Of a stretch of 64,000 nt of DNA, positions 8,738-17,567 are shown piece by piece. The stretch comes from Salinivirgaceae bacterium. Its GTDB lineage: Bacteria > Bacteroidota > Bacteroidia > Bacteroidales > SZUA-534. The position numbers and the translations under genes are program-made. A model generated the notes under the pieces. It worked only from the letters and a program-made list of their open reading frames with translations. It searched no databases and had not been told where the DNA came from. The stretch spans positions 378,696 through 442,695 of the forward strand of contig JAFXQB010000001.1 in assembly GCA_017527435.1 (NCBI GenBank). The letters run 5' to 3'. Each line of letters starts with the position of its first letter. The stretch's first letter is position 1.

Positions 8738-9595
8738 ATGTATATTTCACTGAATCAGGAATTTATCAAAGAAGAAGACGCACGTTTCGCGGTAATGCCG
8801 TGGCAGTTGCAAACGCAAGGCGGCATTCTGAACGAAGACATCCGTGCAAACGCCGCCAAACCCTTGCTGGCAGAGCCGCACTTCAAAATTCTGGCTCAAA
8901 ACGCGCGGCTGCTGAACTTTGACCTGCCCACCTACCTTGACGAGCATTTCCTATCGACGCAGATTGCTGGTCTGCTCACTAGGAACAAACTGTTTCAGGC
9001 TGCAAATGTGCGAGTTACGCTTATGCGGAATGCCGCCACAAACCAAACCGACGTTGTCATCAGCAGCCAAATGGCTGGCGACGGGCCCTACGAACTGAAC
9101 CGCAAGGGGCTGTTCATCGACGTTTTCGACGAAGCCTACGTCACCGTTCACAGCCCGTACCAACTCAACCAATTCTGCCAACTTGTAAACGGTATGGCCA
9201 AGGCCGCAGCCGTCCGCCGCAAACTCGACGATATGCTGCTCTTGACCGATATGGGATTCATTGTGAGCGCAACCGACACAATGGTGGCCGCGGTGCAAAA
9301 CAGCAAAATCCTAACCCCGCCGCTCGAAATTGGCGCGCGCCTTGACGTTATGCGCGACCTGCTCGCCAAAGCCGCCGAAATAGCAGGTTACCACCTTGAC
9401 AATGAAGCGCTTATAATGCAGGAAGACCTGAACGAAGCCGACGAGATTTTTCTGTTCAGCACCGCCAAAGGGCTGCAATGGGTGTCGGGCTACCGAAACC
9501 ACCGCTACATTCACAAAGTGGCAAGCGCACTGAATGAAGCGATAAACAAAATTCTGTTCACCAACGATTTACAGTTCATCGACAAAAAAGTTTGA
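8738..9595 (+). CDS. Class IV aminotransferase-fold protein, probably lacking PLP catalysis
   Basis: 285 residues with the overall pattern of branched-chain aminotransferase/aminodeoxychorismate lyase-like proteins: an N-terminal HFKILAQNARLL helix, LDDMLLLTDMGF, and SKILTPPLEIGARLDVMRDL. When laid beside typical Bacteroidota class IV enzymes, the lysine that binds PLP (family SPYK) is Gln142 (SPYQLNQF), the Glu that holds the pyridine nitrogen (family I-S-E-S-T) is Ser177 (IVSAT), and the phosphate-binding Arg of HxxRL is missing (HFKIL). It is therefore probably a non-enzymatic or repurposed descendant. The reading frame is intact, so it is not decaying. Alignment was by eye. Confidence 0.75.
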   Translation: MYISLNQEFIKEEDARFAVMPWQLQTQGGILNEDIRANAAKPLLAEPHFKILAQNARLLNFDLPTYLDEHFLSTQIAGLLTRNKLFQAANVRVTLMRNAATNQTDVVISSQMAGDGPYELNRKGLFIDVFDEAYVTVHSPYQLNQFCQLVNGMAKAAAVRRKLDDMLLLTDMGFIVSATDTMVAAVQNSKILTPPLEIGARLDVMRDLLAKAAEIAGYHLDNEALIMQEDLNEADEIFLFSTAKGLQWVSGYRNHRYIHKVASALNEAINKILFTNDLQFIDKKV

Positions 9596-9645
9596 AAACT
9601 TGCAAATAAGCCACCTTCGCGCACTTTACCGAACAAAAGAAATTG

Positions 9646-9653
9646 TATCTTTG
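9646..9653 (+). promoter_or_regulatory. -7 element of the wza-wzc operon
   Basis: TATCTTTG, 25 bp before the GTG start at 9679. An upstream TTG codon (9643) that could extend the frame lies inside this element, so it is not the start. Confidence 0.65.
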
Positions 9654-9678
9654 TAAGTTAACTATAGAATTTAAAAAC

Positions 9679-10452
9679 GTGCGACGAATATTACTTTTTG
9701 CAACATTTGCCTTGATAACCACCATATTGTCAGGCTGTTGCGTGAAATATAAAAATCTCGTTTACATTCAGGACAAGTACGAGAACGCTTCGGACACCAT
9801 TACCACATCGAAAAATCAGGAAATTGTTCTGCGGACGGGCGATAATCTGTATATCAATCTGATAGGCGCCAACATCAGCGATTTGGGCATCTACTACCGC
9901 GACGACCGTATGGGCTCGACCCGCGAATTTCTTGCATTGCAAGGCTATATGATTGACCCTGAAGGAAATATCAAGTTTCCAATGATTGGCGACGTGAAGT
10001 TGGCTGGACTGACACTGAACGAAGCAAGAGACCTGATTCAAAGCAAGATAGACGAATATATCGCGAATGTGGTGGTGGCAGTCAGGCTGCTGAACTACGA
10101 CATTACCGTGCTGGGCGAAGTGGCGCGGCCTGGAACCTACACCTTCACGCAGCGCGAAGTGAACCTGTTCGACGCTCTGGGTATGGCTGGCGACTGCACG
10201 CCGAACGCCGACCGTCAGCGCGTCATTATTTTGCGGAAAGAAGCGGATAATACTAAAGCAGAGACACTTAACCTGCTACGGTCCGACTTTGTATCCAACC
10301 CGTACTTCTGGCTCAAGCCGAACGACGTCATTTATGTGAAACCGACACGCTCGAAGACCGTTGCAGCCAACTCGCCGCTGTTGAGCGTGATTCTGTCGTC
10401 GCTGTCGGTTACCGCCACACTCATTCTGTACATCAGTTATCTGAAAAAATAA
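9679..10452 (+). CDS. Wza-like polysaccharide export outer-membrane lipoprotein
   Basis: Outer-membrane export channel component for capsule or exopolysaccharide. GTG start at 9679 gives MRRILLFATFALITTILSGC, a lipoprotein signal with LSGC lipobox. The poly_export domain follows (LRTGDNLYINLIG; IDPEGNIKFPMIGDVKLAG) and then an SLBB domain (ITVLGEVARPGTYTF, VNLFDALGMAGD). A hydrophobic segment closes the protein (SPLLSVILSSLSVTATLIL), as in Bacteroidota homologues. The tyrosine kinase gene starts 6 bp after the stop, the standard Wza-Wzc pairing. Confidence 0.92.
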   Translation: MRRILLFATFALITTILSGCCVKYKNLVYIQDKYENASDTITTSKNQEIVLRTGDNLYINLIGANISDLGIYYRDDRMGSTREFLALQGYMIDPEGNIKFPMIGDVKLAGLTLNEARDLIQSKIDEYIANVVVAVRLLNYDITVLGEVARPGTYTFTQREVNLFDALGMAGDCTPNADRQRVIILRKEADNTKAETLNLLRSDFVSNPYFWLKPNDVIYVKPTRSKTVAANSPLLSVILSSLSVTATLILYISYLKK

Positions 10453-10458
10453 TCGGCT

Positions 10459-12963
10459 ATGGATAACAAGCAAAACTCTATAAATCAACAAGAAGACAAC
10501 GGCGCCGACATCAAGCGGTACTTAATGATTGGACTGGCCAACTGGCAGTGGTTTGTCATTTCGTGCTTTTTGAGCCTTTGCGTCGCATATTTGGTAAACC
10601 GCTATACCACACCTGTTTTCAGAGTCAGTTCGACGATTTTGGTGAACGAAGAAGACAAAAAATCGAACCGCGTGGACGCCAAAGACATCATTCAGACTAT
10701 GAACACGCTCAACACTGGCGTGAACATTCAAAATCAGATTGGTATTCTGAAATCGTATCTGATTAACGACGAAGTGATTTCGGAACTCGACTTTGGCGTG
10801 AGTTACCACCGCCACGGGCGCATCCACACCATTCAGCGCTATCTGCCCGACCAACTGAACCTGATTGCCGACACATCGCACGCGCAAGGCTACAATATTC
10901 CGCTGAACATCAAGATTTTATCGGACCAAAAATATCGGCTGCGGTGCGAGTACACATCGAACTACGAACCGCGCAAGATTGACACGGTGGTGCATTTCGG
11001 CGACACGTTTGAGAACGAAGATTTTAAGTTTAAAGTGCTGATTCGCAACCCCGAACGCTTCTACGACGAGAATCCTGGCGAGTACGACGTGACCATCAAC
11101 AGCCACAGCGCCCTGGTGAACAAATACCGCAACGGCGTGTCGATTGAGCAGTCGGACCAAAAAAGCACCATTCTGATTCTGACCGCGACAGGCTTTATGC
11201 CCGACGAAGTGTGCGACTACCTGAACAAACTGACCGAAGTTTACATCCGCTACGGCCTGAACAAGAAAAACGACGTGGTGGCAAGCACCATCGCCTTCAT
11301 CGACGAGCAGATTGAGACGGTAATGGACTCGCTCGACGTTACTGGCGGTCATTTGCAGGACTTCCGCACCAAAAATATGATTATCAACATCACGCAGGAA
11401 GGACAGTTGCTCTACAAGCAATATGAGGAACTGAACACGCAAAAGGCCGAACTGCTTGTTGAACAAAAATACTACGATTATATCACTGATTATCTGAAAG
11501 ATAAACAGAACACTCAAAGCGTGATTGTGCCGACGGCGGTGGGCATCCGCGACCAACTGCTGATAAACTTCATTATGCGGCTCAACACGCTGAACGAAGA
11601 AGCAATGGGATTGAGAGCACAGTCGGTGAAGTCGAATCCGAAACTCGACCTGATTGAATCGCAGATTGACGGCTTGAAACTGCTGATTTCGGAAAATGTG
11701 ATTAACTTGTCGAAAACCAACAACATAGCAATCAAAGACATTGACAACCGCATTGACGACGTCAGCCGACAGATTGAAAAACTGCCGTCGAACGAGCGTA
11801 AGTTAATGAATATCAATCGAATGTTCAATGTCAACGACAAGATTTACACCTATCTGCTCGAGAAACGCGCCGAGGCTGGACTGAAACGCGCAGCCAACAC
11901 CGCCGACGCTCAAGTGCTCGACTACGCCCGCCCCGATATGGCCGTCCGCGTGAAGCCGAAAACAAGTTTTAACTATATGGTTGCCTTGCTGTTAGGCTTG
12001 GCTATCCCTATCGGCATTCTGGTGCTGGTGAATTTCTTCAACAACCGAATCCGCAGCCGCGAGGACGTTGAGAAACGGACCAAAACGCCAATCATCGGTA
12101 TCGTCGGGCATAACCCTGAAGACAACGACCTTGTGATTTTCGACAATCCGCGGTCGGTGATTTCAGAATCGTTCCGCACCATAAAAACCAACGTGCAGTA
12201 TCTGGTTCCCGACAAGGAATCGAAAACAATTCTTGTTACATCAACATTCAGCGGCGAGGGTAAATCGTTCTGCACGAGCAACTTGGCATCGGTTTTGGCT
12301 ATGACCAACAAGAAAACGCTGCTAATGGGCCTTGACCTGCGCAAACCGCAGATTCAGAAGATTTTCAAAATGGACAACAGCGTCGGCATATCGACTTACC
12401 TGATTGGGAAAAGCACAATCGACGACATTATTGTGAAAACGCGGTTCGACAACCTGTGGATAATCCTTCCTGGCCCCGTTCCGCCCAACCCCGCGCAACT
12501 GATTGAGTCGGAAGCGCTGTCGAGACTGTTTGAGGAAGCGAAAAAAAGGTTCGACTACATTATTATTGATACGCCGCCGATTGGACTGGTGGCCGACGCT
12601 ATGTTGCTGGCGAAATACGCCGACACCAATATTTTCGTGCTGCGTCAAGGCTACAGTTTCCTGAACTCGATTGAGATTGTGAACGACCTGAACAAAAACA
12701 AGAATGTGCCCGACTACAACATTCTGCTCAACGACGCCAAAATCAACGGCAAATACGGCTACAGCGGTTACGGCTACGGCCGCCGATACGGTTATGGCTA
12801 CGGATACGGCTATGGTTACGGGTACGGCTATGGCTACGGTTATGGCTACGGAAACAGTTACTACGGCGACGGCTACTACACCGACTCGCGCCGTCACAAA
12901 AAGCCGTCGCTGCTGAAGCGCTTTATCGAATTCATCACACCTAACAACATTTTTAAAGCATAA
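10459..12963 (+). CDS. Wzc-like chain-length regulator and tyrosine autokinase
   Basis: Inner-membrane co-polymerase and BY-kinase, 834 residues. N-terminal Wzz domain with first membrane helix (about 33-52), long periplasmic coiled coil, GNVR-type region and second helix (about 508-530), then the cytoplasmic kinase: Walker A STFSGEGKS (about 594-602), Walker A' LLMGLDLRKP, Walker B YIIIDTPPIGL. The C-terminal tyrosine cluster that is autophosphorylated is a long YGYG dipeptide run (about 767-795) followed by YYGDGYYTD. No glycosyltransferase, flippase or polymerase is adjacent, so its polysaccharide is made elsewhere. Confidence 0.95.
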   Translation: MDNKQNSINQQEDNGADIKRYLMIGLANWQWFVISCFLSLCVAYLVNRYTTPVFRVSSTILVNEEDKKSNRVDAKDIIQTMNTLNTGVNIQNQIGILKSYLINDEVISELDFGVSYHRHGRIHTIQRYLPDQLNLIADTSHAQGYNIPLNIKILSDQKYRLRCEYTSNYEPRKIDTVVHFGDTFENEDFKFKVLIRNPERFYDENPGEYDVTINSHSALVNKYRNGVSIEQSDQKSTILILTATGFMPDEVCDYLNKLTEVYIRYGLNKKNDVVASTIAFIDEQIETVMDSLDVTGGHLQDFRTKNMIINITQEGQLLYKQYEELNTQKAELLVEQKYYDYITDYLKDKQNTQSVIVPTAVGIRDQLLINFIMRLNTLNEEAMGLRAQSVKSNPKLDLIESQIDGLKLLISENVINLSKTNNIAIKDIDNRIDDVSRQIEKLPSNERKLMNINRMFNVNDKIYTYLLEKRAEAGLKRAANTADAQVLDYARPDMAVRVKPKTSFNYMVALLLGLAIPIGILVLVNFFNNRIRSREDVEKRTKTPIIGIVGHNPEDNDLVIFDNPRSVISESFRTIKTNVQYLVPDKESKTILVTSTFSGEGKSFCTSNLASVLAMTNKKTLLMGLDLRKPQIQKIFKMDNSVGISTYLIGKSTIDDIIVKTRFDNLWIILPGPVPPNPAQLIESEALSRLFEEAKKRFDYIIIDTPPIGLVADAMLLAKYADTNIFVLRQGYSFLNSIEIVNDLNKNKNVPDYNILLNDAKINGKYGYSGYGYGRRYGYGYGYGYGYGYGYGYGYGYGNSYYGDGYYTDSRRHKKPSLLKRFIEFITPNNIFKA

Positions 12964-12966
12964 ACT

Positions 12967-13209
12967 ATGTTCGCAACATTAATGCTCACTTTGGCCATTG
13001 TCGGAATTGCCTTAATTGGATTGGCTTTCAATCTGATTTTCAGAAAGAAACCATTTCCCGAAACGCACGTCGGGCACAACAAGGAAATGAAGAAACGCGG
13101 CATTATGTGCGTGAAGGCAATGGACGCGCTCGAACAGAAAAAGGCGTGGGAAAAAGAGAACAGCAAATTCGCTAATTTGAAAATAGACAACGCATCAATT
13201 AACCAATAA
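12967..13209 (+). CDS. Small single-pass membrane protein with FPETHVGHN motif
   Basis: 80 residues: one N-terminal membrane helix (TLAIVGIALIGLAFNLIF), then the conserved Bacteroidota block FPETHVGHNKEMKKRGI-C and a charged tail. I recognise the block from small Bacteroidota membrane proteins without a known function. It starts 4 bp after wzc and 11 bp before the C1 peptidase, so it is likely co-transcribed with both. Confidence 0.7.
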   Translation: MFATLMLTLAIVGIALIGLAFNLIFRKKPFPETHVGHNKEMKKRGIMCVKAMDALEQKKAWEKENSKFANLKIDNASINQ

Positions 13210-13219
13210 ATATCACTAA

Positions 13220-14419
13220 ATGAAACCATTACAACTTTACACCACGGCCGCTCTGACATTGGTTGCTGGAATCGGGGCAACAGAGGCAGCGGCGCAAGAG
13301 AAGGCAAAAATCGACTCGATTTACAACTTTGAAATAAAGGTTGACCTGCCGACAACTTCGGTCAAAAATCAGTATAAATCAGGTACTTGCTGGTCGTTTT
13401 CGGGACTTTCGTTCATTGAGTCGGAACTGCTGCGCGAGAAAAAAGGCGAGTACGACCTGGCCGAAATGTTCATTGTGAACCGCGACTACCACAACCGCGC
13501 CATCGACTATGTGCGCTGGAACGGCTCGAAGAAATTCGGCGCGGGCGCTGAAGGCTGCAACGTTTTCAACCGCATCAGCGAGTACGGAATTGTTCCGCAA
13601 TCGGCCTACAACGGGCTCAACTACGGGGCGGACAAGCATATGAACAACGAAATGGACGCTGCGCTGAAGGCTTACATCGAGGCCATCATCGAGAATCCGA
13701 ACGGGAAACTCTCGACCGCGTGGCTTTCGGGTTTCGACGGCATTCTGACCGCCTACCTTGGCGAGATTCCCGAATCGTTTGAATATGAGGGCAAAAAATA
13801 CACCCCGATTGAATTCCGCGACAAGTTGGGAATCAAATCGGAAGATTACATCGAGTTTACATCGCTCACGCACCACCCGCTTTACTCGCGGTTCATAATG
13901 GAAGTTGAGGACAACTGGGAACTGGGCGAGGTTTACAATGTGTCGCTCGACGAACTGACCGACATCGCGTTCAGCGCTCTTGACAACGGCTACACCGTGC
14001 TCTGGGGCGGCGACGTTTCGGAAAAAGGATTCTCTTGGAACGACGGAATCGCCATTGTGCCCGACTTGAGCGAGGAAGATATGCAGGGCACCGACCGCAA
14101 GAGATTCAATCAGGACGGCAAGAAGAAAAAATCGAAACTGTTCAACGAAGTGGTGCCCGAAAAGGCCATCACCGCAGAAATGCGTCAGGCGGCTTTCGAT
14201 AATTTTGAGACCACCGACGACCACGGAATGCACATAACTGGCTATTTGACAGACAAAAACGGTACTCGCTACTTCAAGGTGAAAAACTCGTGGGACACCA
14301 CAAACCCGTTCGACGGATACGTTTATATGTCGGAAAATTTCTACCGCTACAAGACGCTGACCGTGATTGTGCACAAGAACGCCGTTCCGTCGAGCATTAA
14401 GAAAAAACTGAAACTCTGA
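13220..14419 (+). CDS. Secreted C1 cysteine peptidase (bleomycin hydrolase/PepC type)
   Basis: 399 residues with signal peptide (cleavage near ATEAAAQ). Papain-fold triad is complete: Cys57 in SGTCWSFSG, His338 in DDHGMHITGY and Asn356 in VKNSWDT. Spacing and the MFIVNRDYHNRAIDYVRWNG block match the PepC/bleomycin hydrolase branch, aminopeptidases that are often exported in Bacteroidota. Placed between the export-system genes and lgt; no specific link to either is evident. Confidence 0.92.
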   Translation: MKPLQLYTTAALTLVAGIGATEAAAQEKAKIDSIYNFEIKVDLPTTSVKNQYKSGTCWSFSGLSFIESELLREKKGEYDLAEMFIVNRDYHNRAIDYVRWNGSKKFGAGAEGCNVFNRISEYGIVPQSAYNGLNYGADKHMNNEMDAALKAYIEAIIENPNGKLSTAWLSGFDGILTAYLGEIPESFEYEGKKYTPIEFRDKLGIKSEDYIEFTSLTHHPLYSRFIMEVEDNWELGEVYNVSLDELTDIAFSALDNGYTVLWGGDVSEKGFSWNDGIAIVPDLSEEDMQGTDRKRFNQDGKKKKSKLFNEVVPEKAITAEMRQAAFDNFETTDDHGMHITGYLTDKNGTRYFKVKNSWDTTNPFDGYVYMSENFYRYKTLTVIVHKNAVPSSIKKKLKL

Positions 14420-14443
14420 TAGATAACACACAAACAACACCGA

Positions 14444-15307
14444 ATGACTCTTTTGTCAATCATCTGGAATCCCGACCCGATTTGGTTTTCAATCGGCAAC
14501 ATTGATTTCCGCTACTACTCAATTCTGTATGTGGCTGGATTGGTGGCTGCCTACTTCATTATCAACAAGTTGGTAATGCGCGAGGGCAAGCCGCGCGAGT
14601 TCATCGACAAGTTCACGTGGTTCATCATTATCGGCCTGATAATTGGCGCGCGTGTGGGCCACTGCCTGTTCTACGAGCCTGGCTACTATCTGCACCACAT
14701 TACCGAAATGCTGCTGCCGATAAAACAAATGGCCGACGGCAGTTGGAAATTTATTGGCTATCAAGGACTTGCAAGCCACGGCGGTGCCATCGGCATTCTG
14801 GCGGCGCTATACTTTTTCTGCCGCCGTTACAAGGTTGAATACCTTTGGATTGCCGACCGTCTGGTAATGCCCGTTCCGCTGGTCGGCGTGTTTATCCGCT
14901 TCGGCAATTTTATGAATTCAGAAATTGTTGGGCAGCCCACACAAAGCGACTGGGGCATTGTGTTTCAACGAGTTGATATGCTGCCGCGACACCCGTCGCA
15001 ACTCTACGAGGCCATCTGCTACCTGATAATTTTCGGCGTTCTGCTGTGGTACTACCACAAGAATTTCGGCAGCCTTGTCAACGGCAAGATTTTCGGACTG
15101 TTCCTGATTCTCGTCTTCTCGGCGCGATTCTTCATTGAGTTCGGCAAGGAAGTGCAGGAAGAGTTTGAAGAGGCAATGGCGCTCGATATGGGGCAACTGT
15201 TGAGTTTGCCGTTCATCGCGCTGGGCGTTTGGCTGTTCTTTTTCAGGAAACCGAAAACCGACGCAAAACCCGCTTCGGACACCAATAAACCATCGGCGAA
15301 GAAATGA
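14444..15307 (+). CDS. lgt: Prolipoprotein diacylglyceryl transferase
   Basis: Inner-membrane enzyme that adds diacylglycerol to the lipobox cysteine, the first step of lipoprotein maturation. 287 residues with seven membrane helices; family signatures are GARVGHCLFYEPGYY, GLASHGGAIG, IRFGNFMNSEIVGQPT and RHPSQLYEA. The C-terminus has a Lys/Pro-rich tail. Its last four bases overlap the start of the GH5 lipoprotein gene (ATGA). Confidence 0.97.
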   Translation: MTLLSIIWNPDPIWFSIGNIDFRYYSILYVAGLVAAYFIINKLVMREGKPREFIDKFTWFIIIGLIIGARVGHCLFYEPGYYLHHITEMLLPIKQMADGSWKFIGYQGLASHGGAIGILAALYFFCRRYKVEYLWIADRLVMPVPLVGVFIRFGNFMNSEIVGQPTQSDWGIVFQRVDMLPRHPSQLYEAICYLIIFGVLLWYYHKNFGSLVNGKIFGLFLILVFSARFFIEFGKEVQEEFEEAMALDMGQLLSLPFIALGVWLFFFRKPKTDAKPASDTNKPSAKK

Positions 15308-16263
15308 GATTGACTGGCAAAATATTGGCAATCATCGGCTTGACCGCAATACTGACAGGGTGCGTCAAGCAACCGCAAACGCCTATGTGCCAACCACTTG
15401 CCGTGAATGGAAAATTTCTGACCAACGTCAATGGCGACACCGTTGTGCTGCGTGGCGTGAGTTACGGCTGGTCGAACTGGTGGTCGCAATATTACAACGC
15501 CGAAAGCGTCGGTTGGCTCAAAAACGACTGGCACTGCTCGGTGGTGCGGGCGGCAATGGGCGTTGAGCCGTGGGGCTCATATCTTCACAACCCCGACAAA
15601 TCGGTAAAACTGATTGAATCGGTGATTAAAGGCGCCATAAAATCAGGCATTTACGTAATAGTTGACTGGCACGCGCACGGAATCCATACCGCCGAAGCGA
15701 AACAGTTTTTCGGCACAATAGCCACCAAATACGCCAACTGCCCAAACATTATTTGGGAAATTTACAACGAGCCTGTTTTCCAACCGTGGGACGCTGTGCG
15801 CGACTATGCCGAGCAGATTATCGACACCATCCGCACACATAGCCAAAACGTGATTCTGGTGGGCAGCCCGCATTGGGACCAAGACCTTAACCTTGTGGCA
15901 GACAACCCGATACGCGACCGCGAGAACATTATGTACACAATGCACTTTTACGCCGCCACCCACAAAGATAGCCTGCGAAACCGCTGCGACAGTGCGCTGG
16001 CAACAGGTCTGCCAATATTTGTTTCGGAATCGGCCTGCTGCGAGGCCAACGGCAACGGTGTAATCGACCTTGACGAGTGGAACACTTGGCTTAACTGGTG
16101 CGAAACCAATAAGATAAGTTGGGTAACGTGGTCAATTTCGTCGAAAGAGGAAACGTGCTCAATGCTGCTGCCGACGGCAAGCAACACAGGCAACTGGACC
16201 GACGCCGACCTTCGCGAAAGCGGCAAACTGACGAGAGATAAAATCAGAGAACTAAATAATTGA
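15304..16263 (+). CDS. GH5 cellulase-like lipoprotein
   Basis: Endo-glucanase of glycoside hydrolase family 5, lipid-anchored and probably surface or periplasmic. Lipobox LTGC20 follows a clear signal. The TIM-barrel motifs are present: VLRGVSYGWSNWW, VIVDWHAH, acid/base Glu156 in WEIYNEP, MHFYAATH and nucleophile Glu242 in PIFVSESA; this resembles subfamily 2 cellulases. 319 residues, single domain without binding module. ATG overlaps the lgt stop, so translation is coupled. Confidence 0.9.
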   Translation: MRLTGKILAIIGLTAILTGCVKQPQTPMCQPLAVNGKFLTNVNGDTVVLRGVSYGWSNWWSQYYNAESVGWLKNDWHCSVVRAAMGVEPWGSYLHNPDKSVKLIESVIKGAIKSGIYVIVDWHAHGIHTAEAKQFFGTIATKYANCPNIIWEIYNEPVFQPWDAVRDYAEQIIDTIRTHSQNVILVGSPHWDQDLNLVADNPIRDRENIMYTMHFYAATHKDSLRNRCDSALATGLPIFVSESACCEANGNGVIDLDEWNTWLNWCETNKISWVTWSISSKEETCSMLLPTASNTGNWTDADLRESGKLTRDKIRELNN

Positions 16264-16290
16264 AAAATAAGAACTTTAAAATTATAAACT

Positions 16291-16761
16291 ATGGCAAAAG
16301 AACTTCTTTACGTAAACTTGAATTACATTCATCACGTGCTATCGCCGAAAACACGTGTGGTGACAATGTGTTTGGGAATCAGCATCTGCGGTGTGGGTGC
16401 CTGGTGTCTGACCCAAAGTGCGGGCAACTATGCGGCGCTGGCTAGCGGCGTGGTGAACGCACTTGTTGGTGCAACGGCTTTCATCTTCTCTTTCAGGCAT
16501 ATGCCGAATTTCGCAAAGAAATTCATCCGCCTGTCAGAAAGTTCGGTGAAAATAAAAAACCACTGGTTCATTCCGCGTCACAAATTCTGTTGGGAAGACA
16601 TCGAGAAAATCGAAATCACCCGCGAGCACATCAAAATCACGACCGACTACTCGAGCAAAACCAAAGTTTATGACATTATGGGCGTGTCGTACGACGATTA
16701 CAACGTGCTGCACAAACAGATTGTGGACAACTGCCTTGAGCGTAACATTGATATGATTTAA
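16291..16761 (+). CDS. Two-helix membrane protein of unknown function
   Basis: 156 residues. Residues about 20-66 form two membrane helices (MCLGISICGVGAWCL and ALASGVVNALVGATAFIF); the rest is a soluble beta-rich region (VKIKNHWFIPRHKFCWEDI, IKITTDYSSKTKVYDI) reminiscent of small bacterial PH-like membrane proteins. I do not recognise a named family. Lies between the GH5 gene and the flavodoxin-ferredoxin gene on the same strand with short gaps. Confidence 0.6.
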   Translation: MAKELLYVNLNYIHHVLSPKTRVVTMCLGISICGVGAWCLTQSAGNYAALASGVVNALVGATAFIFSFRHMPNFAKKFIRLSESSVKIKNHWFIPRHKFCWEDIEKIEITREHIKITTDYSSKTKVYDIMGVSYDDYNVLHKQIVDNCLERNIDMI

Positions 16762-16790
16762 GCGCGCAAACCACTCATTTTCAGCATAGA

Positions 16791-17567
16791 ATGATTTGCT
16801 ATTTTTCGGGAACGGGCAACTCAATGTGGGTTGCGCAAACAGTTTCGGCACGCTTTCGCGACAGTCGCCTGACCGATATGGCCGACGCAGTGGTAAGCGG
16901 TAACAGTCTGAATTTCAGCCTTACGGAAGACGAACGATTGGGATTTGTGTTTCCCGTTCACTCGTGGGGTATTCCATGGATTGTGCGCAAATTCATCAGC
17001 CGAATGAAAATCGAAAACTACAGCAGCAACCTGATATACTGCATTCTGACTTGTGGCGACGACTGCGGACTGACAAACCGAATGTTGCTGAAACTTTTCC
17101 GCCGCAAGGGCTGGCCGTGCCGCCACATCTACTCGGTGCAAATGCCCAATACCTACGTGGTATTCCCCGGCTTCGACACTGACCCCGCCGAACTTGAACA
17201 GAAAAAGATAAGCGAAGCCGTCGGCACTCTCGATAGAATTATGGCGGCCATTGAGTCGGACTCACCCATCAACTGCTATCTGCAAAAAGGTCAGCAGTTT
17301 CTGAAATCGCGCATCATCTATCCGCTTTTCTGCAAGTTTAAGATGAGCAGCAAGCCGTTCTACTATACCGACAAATGCATCGGCTGCGGCATCTGCGTCA
17401 AAAACTGCCCAACCCACAACATCAGGCTTGAAAACGGCCGCCCCGTATGGGCCAACAACTGCACGCAATGCTTGAGTTGCCTGCACCGCTGCCCGCAAAC
17501 GGCCATCGAGTATGGAAAACAGTCGGTTGGAAAGGGGCGGTATTATTACGGAAAAAGAAAAGAGTGA
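16791..17567 (+). CDS. EFR1-family flavodoxin-ferredoxin protein
   Basis: Electron-transfer protein of 258 residues. The N-terminus is a flavodoxin-like domain with the phosphate-binding loop FSGTGNSMW; the C-terminus holds two [4Fe-4S] motifs, CIGCGICVKNCP and CTQCLSCLHRCP. The redox partner is unknown. Its stop codon abuts the end of the convergent DUF3078 gene at 17568, so no intergenic terminator is possible. It holds the only CCGG found in the first 17.5 kb (17167). Confidence 0.9.
   Translation: MICYFSGTGNSMWVAQTVSARFRDSRLTDMADAVVSGNSLNFSLTEDERLGFVFPVHSWGIPWIVRKFISRMKIENYSSNLIYCILTCGDDCGLTNRMLLKLFRRKGWPCRHIYSVQMPNTYVVFPGFDTDPAELEQKKISEAVGTLDRIMAAIESDSPINCYLQKGQQFLKSRIIYPLFCKFKMSSKPFYYTDKCIGCGICVKNCPTHNIRLENGRPVWANNCTQCLSCLHRCPQTAIEYGKQSVGKGRYYYGKRKE

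Noticed and set aside
9643..9678. Upstream TTG start for the Wza-like protein
   Set aside because: The codon lies in the TATCTTTG promoter box and would bury the lipoprotein signal.
13379..14440. Long - strand open frame of 353 codons
   Set aside because: Shadow of the C1 peptidase gene, whose catalytic residues are intact.
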